A stretch of DNA of 64,000 bases. Source: Guillardia theta CCMP2712. Taxonomy: Eukaryota > Cryptophyceae > Pyrenomonadales > Geminigeraceae. The translations under genes and the position numbers were made by a program. The stretch is from the NCBI RefSeq assembly GCF_000315625.1, contig NW_005434559.1, positions 80,276-144,275 of the forward strand, read 5' to 3'. The notes beneath the pieces are model-generated. The model was given only the letters and a program-made list of their open reading frames with translations, made no database searches and was not told the origin of the DNA. Positions 57,371 to 64,000 of the stretch are shown piece after piece (positions within the stretch are counted from its first letter, which is position 1; each line of letters begins with the position of its first letter).

Positions 57371-59671
57371 ATGAAGCTGCTCTGCTTGTGTGCCACTGTA
57401 TGCTTGTTCAATCAAGCGGTTGCTTTCCAATCCATCAACGGGGTGAAGCTGCAGTCAGCCACTCCACCATACAACAAGGTGAGGACAGTGCAGGCAAGCT
57501 TGTTGCAAGCAAACCGCTAATTCCTTTCGTACAATAGCCTTCCCCTACTTGTAGGACTCGTCCCTCAAGGCTAGGATGGAAGATGGTGTACACCCCTGAA
57601 CGAGAAGCTGTCAAGCAAGGTACAAGGACCGTATGCCTCTTCTGTACTCCTCATTGCCTCATCTATTGTATCCACGCAAGTTCCTTGTTGCTTACTTGCA
57701 TTTTGCAGCCAAGCTCACGAAGAGCATTAAAACTCCTGATCCCATCCCGTAAACTTCATTACTAAGCGTCGGATCTGCGTTGCTGATCGTCCTATGACAG
57801 TGAGGAAGGAATTCGCCTCGCAACGGAGTTGATGAAGGTACAACAATCCTGACAGGGTTAGAATAATACTGAGATTTGAAATCAGACTGGGCGCCTTTAC
57901 CGTTACAACTCTGATTCGGCTGACACATGCATGGTAAGAACAAATTTACAGCATTTGCTCACTCTACTCCCTCTCTCTTCCACATCGTCATCATGCAATA
58001 GGTGTCTCGATGTGAGAAAGCGCTGGCGGAATACACTGGGCACAAGTAAGCATGCGAAAGTCTGCATCAATCGTTTGAGTAACACATGTACTGGCAGGTA
58101 TTGTGTCGCACTCAACTCGTGTGGAAGCGCCATCTTCATGTCCTTGAAGTGCGTGGGAGCGCAGGTGATATTCGTGAGCATGAAAAGATAGATTCTAGAT
58201 TTTCCTTCTATCATCTCTGATATGGAAGCTTCTGACGACAAGGCAGCCTGGCGACAAAGTCCTCAGCAATGCATTTACCTTCACTGCTGTTCCATCTGCT
58301 ATTGTGCATGCTGGATGCGAACCTGTATATGTCGAGGTTCGCACAGATTGTTGATCTTGTGTGCGAGAAAAGAATCTGACGGTGAACTCAGTGCACTGAG
58401 AATTATTTGATGGACCCTGAACATCTGGTGAGTTGTGAATTCTCTCTTAGTCTTGGAGTAAACGTGCTTGTGGCGGATTTCTGACATGGGTGCCATTTAG
58501 GCCAAGATGGCGGATGAGACTGGTGCCAAGTATTGCATGATTTCGCACATGCGTGGGAAAGTAGCGGACATGGACAAGATTGAGCAAGTCTGCAAAGATC
58601 GTGGCATTGTGCTTCTAGGTGAGGTTCTTTCCTCGACAAAGACGCCCCGTGAACGTCTGTACGCAGAGGACTGTGCTCACAGTTTGGGGGTGTATTGGAG
58701 GGGAGAGCACACCGGGCACAAGGGCGTGATGTCATGTTTCTCGAGCCAGTCTTACAAGATGCTCAACTCTGGTCAGTTTGAACTTGCATGACAGCCGGTA
58801 GGTGACTTTGAGGCAGGGGAAGGAGGTTTCCTCCTTACGGACGACGACGAGCTTGCGGCAAAGGTGAGGGCGCTCGAGGGAGGATGCGGAAGTGCTGATC
58901 TCGACCTCAGATGATCCTCTATGCTGGAGCTTACGAGAAGTTGTATCACAAGCATTCGCTGAGACCCGCGGACGAGGTCAAGTACGCTTGCTTCACCATT
59001 TCCCACTGATTCTCTTCCCAGATCTTTGAGGAGATCAAACACGAGATCCCTAACTACTCCATGAGGATGCACGGAGTGACCGCTGCGATGATCTACCCTC
59101 AGGTATTTCTGTGTGTGGAGGAGGAGGAGAAAGTTTGTAACGCCGGACCAGATCTCAACTCTTGACGAGAGGATTGAGAAGTACAACCGTCGCTACCTCG
59201 ACATCGTAGAGCCCAGGCTGAACGCCGTTCGGAACATCAAAGTCCCGAAGCAGCTCAAGGAGGTGACAGCAGTCACAAGTTCCATGTTTCCTAATCTCAC
59301 CCCCCTCACTCCAGGTGTCTCCTGTCTACGACTCTGTGCAGTTCAACGTGCACGGAATGTCGGAGGAGCAGCTCCAGAAGTTCATACAGGCAGCAGGAGC
59401 CAACGGGGTTCCTATCGAAGTCTTCGGGGCCAAGAGCAACGCGCGCTACTTCCGCAACTGGAGGTAGGGAGCTCAAACCCCCTCAGCTCGTGGCTGATTC
59501 TTCACCACCAGGTACACTGCGGATTCCATCCCTCAGTTCGATCACCTCCCTAAGACGGAGGAAGTGATCAAGTGGGCGTGCGATGTACGCCTTCCCCTCA
59601 TGTTCCAGGATGAAGACTTTCATACTATCTGTGACGTGATCGAGGACGCCATGGACAAGGCCATGGCCTGA
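57371..59671 (+). CDS. DegT/DnrJ/EryC1-family PLP aminotransferase (split gene), putative plastid or secretory leader
   Basis: PLP enzyme of the sugar aminotransferase family, which typically converts keto-sugar nucleotides to amino sugars. Joined exons read GRLYRYNSDSAD, RCEKALAEYTGHKYCVALNS with CGSAIFMSL, GDKVLSNAFTFTAVPSAIVH with AGCEPVYVE, ADETGAKYCMISHMRGK with IVLL, and EDCAHSLGVYWRGE. The PLP lysine follows in SSQSYKMLNSGEGGFL, then IPNYSMRMHGVTAAMI, DERIEKYNRRYLDIVEPRLN, and finally RLPLMFQDEDFH to the stop (59669-59671). The first exon (57371-57478) encodes MKLLCLCATVCLFNQAVAF, a signal peptide ending in the Ala-Phe typical of bipartite plastid leaders. I could not join it in frame to the next exon (which has its own Met at 57583), so the leader is plausible, not shown. 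The core family call is firm. Confidence 0.82.
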
Positions 59672-60039
59672 GAAAAAGATTCGCCCAACCTCGCCGGGGC
59701 GGCTGGAAAGAGCAGCGTTGAATGTATATTCGTACACAATGTGGATGTGAATATGTGTGACTGGGGAGGAGGAAGGGAAGGGGGGATCAGGACCCTCCCT
59801 CCGAGCTGAGGTGGTGACGGCAGTGAGACCTTGAAAGCATCGTGAGATAAACCAAATCGATATCCAATGTGTCCTGCTTCTTGTCTATTGGTTATCACTC
59901 GATTTATTGCAACACAAACTGCTCTGCATTCTCTCTTCATCCGTGTCTTTTCTCTCGATTGGTAGCACGCTTCTTCAACAACGACAATGCCACCATGCTC
60001 TTTCCTCTCTCCTCATCTATCTTCTCCCTCCTCATCTCT

Positions 60040-60515
60040 GCTCTCCCTCTGCTCATTCTCTCATTCTCTCTCGCTCTCATTCTCTCATTCTCTCATTCTC
60101 TCATTCTCTCTCGCTCTCATTCTCTCTCGCTCTCATTCTCTCTCGCTCTCATTCTCTCTCGCTCTCATTTTCTCTCGCTCTCATTCTCTCTCGCTCTCAT
60201 TCTCTCATTCTCTCATTCTCTCATTTTCTCTCGCTCTCATTCTCTCTCGCTCTCATTCTCTCTCGCTCTCATTCTCTCATTCTCTCATTCTCTCATTCTC
60301 TCTCGCTCTCATTCTCTCATTCTCTCATTCTCTCTCGCTCTCATTCTCTCTCGCTCTCATTCTCTCATTCTCTCATTCTCTCATTCTCTCTCGCTCTCAT
60401 TCTCTCACTCTCTCTCGCTCTCATTCTCTCACTCTCTCTCGCTCTCATTCTCTCATTCTCTCACGCTCTCATTCTCTCATTCTCTCTCGCTCTCATTCTC
60501 TCATTCTCTCTCGGG
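60040..60515 (+). repeat. CTCTCATT/CTCTCGCT satellite
   Basis: About 475 bp made almost entirely of two interleaved units, CATTCTCT and CTCGCTCT, in irregular order. All three forward frames stay open because the units have no stops, giving Ser/Leu/His repeats. It lies between the aminotransferase and DUF6165-like genes. Confidence 0.92.
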
Positions 60516-60574
60516 AGCTCTCCTTCAGACTTTGCGGTGAGGCGGGCTGGAATATTGCTATGATCCCTGTACGA

Positions 60575-60690
60575 ACTCTGGTCATATACAGGTCATAGGA
60601 GATGATCATATATGCCTAGTATGACTTTAACTAAGACACAGAGGTCATAAGACAGTTGCCTATGACATATCATATCCTCAGGTCATATCA
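60575..60690 (+). repeat. cluster of GGTCATA words
   Basis: Four GGTCATA words with a 5' A, T or G occur in about 105 bp (about 60580, 60591, 60643, 60681), interspersed with CATATATGCCTAGTATGAC and other CATA words. Three carry AGGTCATA. Regulatory meaning is unknown. Confidence 0.5.
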
Positions 60691-60799
60691 TGGTGCTACA
60701 ATCCTAAGAAACTGTTTGGGTCTTATTGTGGTTATACACATACTAGGACCCCCTAAGACAAAACTGAGGGTTGACATGGCGCCACTCGGAATCGGAGGA

Positions 60800-60819
60800 G
60801 CAACAATGCGAAGCGTTGC
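60800..60819 (-). repeat. isolated copy of the 3.5-5.8 kb array motif
   Basis: On the minus strand this reads GCAACGCTTCGCATTGTTGC, differing at two positions from GCAACGCTTCAGATTGTTGC at 4314-4333. It has the same dyad ends. It lies just before a GC-rich island, as the array does. Confidence 0.7.
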
Positions 60820-60879
60820 GATTGAACGACTAATGGATATGGTAACCGAGCAACCGTCATGGAAACGACTTGTAACCGT

Positions 60880-61165
60880 CATATCCCAACTTCCGACCGG
60901 AACCCGGCGTTGAACCCCGGGCGCGGCCGTCACTGGTGACCGTCGGGCGGGCCCCGCAAGTTCGGGCCCCACCGTCGGGCGGGCCCCGCAAGTTCGGGCC
61001 CCGGCAAGAGGCCGGGGCCGGGCCCGGCCGCAACAGCGTCCTGCGCCGCCGGGCCGGCTACCGCACTTCGCGGCAGTCATGGCGCGGCCGGATCCGATCA
61101 CGGCGCCGGGACCTTACGTGATACAAAAGTTTCGACGCCGCTAAGCCTCGGCCCGGAGTCACGAA
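60880..61165. repeat. GC-rich island with 32-bp direct repeat
   Basis: Two exact 32-bp copies abut at 60939-60970 and 60971-61002 (starting ACCGTCGGGCGGGCCCCGCA). GGCCGGGGCCGGGCCCGGCC and other nested palindromes follow, then GAGTCAC words near 61157. No gene. Confidence 0.8.
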
Positions 61166-61214
61166 CTGAGAGCCTCAGCAGAGTCACAGGCTGTAGGTCA
61201 GAGATGTTCAAGTA

Positions 61215-62704
61215 CTAAGTGTATTCGTGATACAACTTCTCGTCTACAATGCTAGAACTGTTCGAAACGAGTCCGTCAGGAACACTGGAATTGAAGGAGA
61301 AGGAAAACTCCAAGGGGAACGAGGACGAGGACGGGAACGAGGACGAGGACGGGAATGGTTCCAAGAGAAAGGGGAAGGAGGATGTCAAGGAGTTGGGGCA
61401 CCTGGTCTGCATGTTAATCTCCTTCTTGATCCGAGCTCTTTCATCGTTGAGGCGATATACTGCAGGAAGTATGAGAAGAATAGGAGGAGGCGGAGGAGGA
61501 GAAGGAGGACGAGGAGGACGAGGAGGAGGCGGAGGAGGAGGAGAAGGAGGAGGGAGGAGGAGGAGGAGGAGAAGGAGGGAGGAGGAGGAGGAAGAGGACT
61601 CAGCCCCTACCGCTCCTGGCGCTGTGAATGAAATCTTCCCCGAAATTCTGAGGATTCGAAGGGATCAGCAAACGAAGGCGGGAAGAAGTGGAGCGAAGGA
61701 GACGGAGAGGGGGAGGATAGAGAGAAAGAGGAGAAGAAGGAAGAAAGGACATGACAAGAAAACCGCAGGAGCGATCAACTGAGGGGAACGATAAGGACAA
61801 GGACAAGGACAAGGACAAGGACAAGAATGAGGATAAGGATAAGGATAAGGATAAGGATAAGGATAAGGATAAGGATGGACCAGAGTGGACGAATACCTTG
61901 TTTGCTTCATGTGTTCGGACAGCGTCCTCAATCTTCAACCATCGTCATAATGATCGATATCAAACCCGAAAGTCTCGATCGTCGTCGTCGTCAACATCAT
62001 CTCCATCAACATCATCTCCATCATCATCATCTCCATCAACATCATCTCCATCATCTCCATCATCAGCATCACATCATGAGTGAAAAGGTGAAACAGGACG
62101 TCCTACCTCCCACAACTTTGAGTTAACCGCGAGGAGGCTGCGGTATAGCTCGCTTCCCCTCATTCCTTTGAGTTCCTCTTCCACCTTCGTCAGGAGGAGC
62201 TCGAACTCCTGCTGGATCATGAGAAATCGGAGGACGAGGACGAAGAGGGACGAGGGACGAGGACGAGGACGATAAGTACATCGAACACGAGGGGGGAAGA
62301 AAACGATAGGCATCAGGGAGAAGGAAAGAGGAATGAGAGGGGAGACGAGGAGGAGGTTGATGACAAGATGTCGACGTTGCAAGGGAAGGGAGGGAGGAGG
62401 GAGGAGGGGAGGAGGAAGGAGGAGGAGGAGGAGGAGGGCGCCGACGGACCTGACGGACATGGTAGATCTTAGGAGTCTTCTCCATCTTCTTCATCTTGAT
62501 CTCAAGGATAGAAAGCTTGTCCAGCGCTTCCCCGTTTGACATCGGGACCTCGAGAACTCCCGCGCTGAAGTTCGCAGGGCAAATCGTAGGGGAAGCAAGC
62601 CCAACCTGCTCCTGCTCCTGCCCCTGCCCCTGCCCCTGCCCCTGCTCCTGCCCCTGCCCCTGATCTCTCCCTTCCTCCATCCCGTGTGTCTGAGCCGCTC
62701 GCAT
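61215..62704 (-). CDS. DUF6165-like protein (split gene)
   Basis: Joined exons give EVPMSNGEALDKLSILEIK with KMEKTPKIYHVRQ (about 62560-62450), EFELLLTKVEEELKGMRGSE with YRSLLAVNSKLWE (62215-62130), IEDAVRTHEANK (about 61935-61900), FGEDFIHSARS (about 61650-61617) and VYRLNDERARIKKEINMQTR (about 61462-61403). The last reads FSFSFNSSVPDGLVSN and ends EKLYHEYT at the stop (61215). GE..DKL.ILEIK, then ED..R..E, FG..FI..ARS and VY..ND.RA.IK is the bacterial DUF6165 pattern, usually found beside polysaccharide biosynthesis genes; its biochemical role is unknown. The N-terminus (MRAAQTHGMEEGRD) leads into a Gln/Gly repeat from a (GGGGCA)n tract and may be mispredicted. Introns carry GGA, GGATAA and ATCATC microsatellites. 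Confidence 0.65.
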
Positions 62705-62737
62705 CTGCTGCTTCGACTCCTCCTCCTGTTCATTGTG

Positions 62738-63720
62738 TCATCGGATAAATTCTTCAGGAGCTGCCACCTCCTCGTTCGCTTCTCCGACCACCCGAAATTT
62801 CACCCGAGCTGAACGATCGACTGACGAGCTGCACGCGGAGATTGATACCAGAAGGTAGATGGAGAAGAGAAGGGGGAAAGAGAATTCACAGACAATGAAA
62901 GAAGACGCGGATAAGAACGACAGGAGCAACTTGAAGGAGAAAAAGAGGAAAGAGGAGGAGGGCGAGGAGGAGGAAGACAACGAGGATGAGGACGATGAGG
63001 AACAGTGGAAGGAGGAGGTCTACCGGACTGGAGTATTCAGGAGAGCTTCGACAACGTGTACTCCTTCTCTGAACTTCATCAAGACGTAAGTCATGACGAA
63101 AGTGAAGACGCTCAGGGAGTTCATCAACACTTCCTTCATCATATCAACTCCATCACTATCATCATCATCATCATCTCCATCATCATATCACCTCCATCAC
63201 TATCTCCATCATCATCATCTCCATCATCATATCACCTCCATTTCTATCTCCACCACCACCACCACCACCACCACCATCATCATCATGATCTTCTCCATCA
63301 TCATCATCATCTCCATCATCATCTCCATCATCATCATAATCATCATCATCTCCATCAGCATCATCATCTCCATCATCATATCACCTCCATCATCATTATC
63401 ATCATCATCATCTCCATCGTCTCCATCATCGTCGTCTCTTCTCACCTTATTATAGAATATGTCCAACTCGCAGTGATTGTGCAGGGAGAACAGCTGGTGA
63501 ACGACCCCGTCAACTGCCTCACTGTCACTCCCTCCCAAGCAGCCGCAAACTTGTTTGTGCCTCTCATCTCGCATCTCCCCTTCCTGTACGTCTCGCTGCT
63601 CGGCTCTAGCTGGATCCTCGAGACCTTCGAAGCAAGCTTGTCAGCTCGCTCCAGAGTCCCGACGGCTGCGACCTGAACACCATCGACGAAGAGAAGGATG
63701 GTAGAGAGCGGCGGCATCTA
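62738..63720 (-). CDS. unassigned split gene, tentative
   Basis: Protein-like pieces on the minus strand: STILLFVDGVQVAAVGTLER (63700-63640), VVHQLFSLHNHCELDIFYNK ending at a GTGAGAAG donor (about 63455), VLMKFREGVHVVEALL (about 63085-63035) and ARVKFRVVGEANEEVAAPEE ending FIR at a stop (about 62738). They could be exons of one gene, with a (CAT)n microsatellite (63150-63430) filling an intron. No domain recognised. Confidence 0.28.
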
Positions 63721-63724
63721 GGGT

Positions 63725-64000
63725 TGTGTGAGAGGAGGTCGAGGAGGTGAGGGTGGAGGAGAGGAGGAGGAGAGGAGGAGGAGAGGAGGAGGAGAGGAGG
63801 AGGAGAGGAGGAGAAGAGGTGGAGGAGAGGTGGAGGAGAGGTGGAGGAGGGGGCAAAGGGAGGAGTAGGAGCAGGGGAGCAAGAATTCATGGTAAGAGAG
63901 AGTGGGAAGAGAGGGGAGAGGAGGGAGGAAGAAGGGTGGAAAAGAGGAGCGGACGGAACAGGAGGGGGGGAGGAGGAGGGGGAAAAGAAGGGGGGGGGAG
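63725..64000 (+). repeat. GGA-rich microsatellite to the window edge
   Basis: (GGAGAGGAGGA)n with drift, then GGGGGAGG-rich DNA. No gene. Confidence 0.8.

Noticed and set aside
59869-60598. Three overlapping Ser/Leu-rich ORFs
   Set aside because: Produced by the CTCTCATT/CTCTCGCT satellite, which lacks stops in all forward frames.
63005-63676. Plus-strand His/Ser/Ile ORF
   Set aside because: Mostly translated (CAT)n microsatellite; the minus strand has the more protein-like pieces.

Overview
The window looks like nuclear DNA of a unicellular, plastid-bearing eukaryote, most likely a cryptophyte alga close to Guillardia theta (inference; no search was possible). Reasons: genes are split by many short GT-AG introns; two genes begin with a signal peptide followed by a phenylalanine-led transit-like segment, as in bipartite import into a secondary plastid; and the gene set mixes an EF-3 type elongation factor, Crinkler/RHS-like NTPase-nuclease proteins, ankyrin-bearing cyclic-nucleotide channels and bacterial-type sugar enzymes. 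Introns and intergenic DNA are unusually full of microsatellites.

Layout. 0.7-2.8 kb: plastid YgfZ/IBA57-like protein. 3.5-5.8 kb: gene-poor stretch with a degenerate interspersed motif array containing a 74-bp tandem core. 5.9-6.6 kb: first of a series of GC-rich palindromic islands (others near 12.2, 17.8, 25.0, 39.8, 46.9, 55.2 and 61.0 kb). 7.0-8.5 kb: broken gene that reads as a Fanzor/TnpB-like relic, followed at once by a 25-bp-arm hairpin. 9.0-11.1 kb: Crinkler/RHS-like protein on the minus strand, its 5' flank part of a long inverted repeat. 13.1-16.8 kb: a Pro/Tyr-rich unknown gene convergent with SART1/Snu66. 18.7-22.1 kb: unknown fragments and a recent head-to-head inverted duplication. 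22.8-24.2 kb: secreted Cys-rich protein. 25.3-37.2 kb: two co-oriented minus-strand channel genes (6TM, cyclic-nucleotide-binding domains, ankyrin repeats, and a C2 domain in the second); they may form one giant gene. 38-42 kb: G-rich intergenic DNA, a GC island and low-complexity repeats. 42.5-45.7 kb: intronless EF-3. 47.4-52.0 kb: fucosyltransferase-like gene followed by a TPR/2OG-Fe(II) oxygenase. 52.6-53.8 kb: ApaG-domain gene. 55.3-56.7 kb: G-rich intergenic DNA. 57.4-59.7 kb: DegT/DnrJ/EryC1 aminotransferase. 61.2-62.7 kb: DUF6165-like gene. The end of the window is low-complexity.

There is no operon logic. Recognisable themes are surface or secretory glycan work (fucosyltransferase, 2OG oxygenase, DegT aminotransferase, DUF6165), ligand-gated membrane signalling (the channels), housekeeping (EF-3, SART1, YgfZ), and mobile or conflict elements (Fanzor relic, Crinkler-like protein, inverted repeats, GC islands). 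Exon boundaries were read by eye from GT/AG sites and frame continuity, so spans of split genes are approximate.
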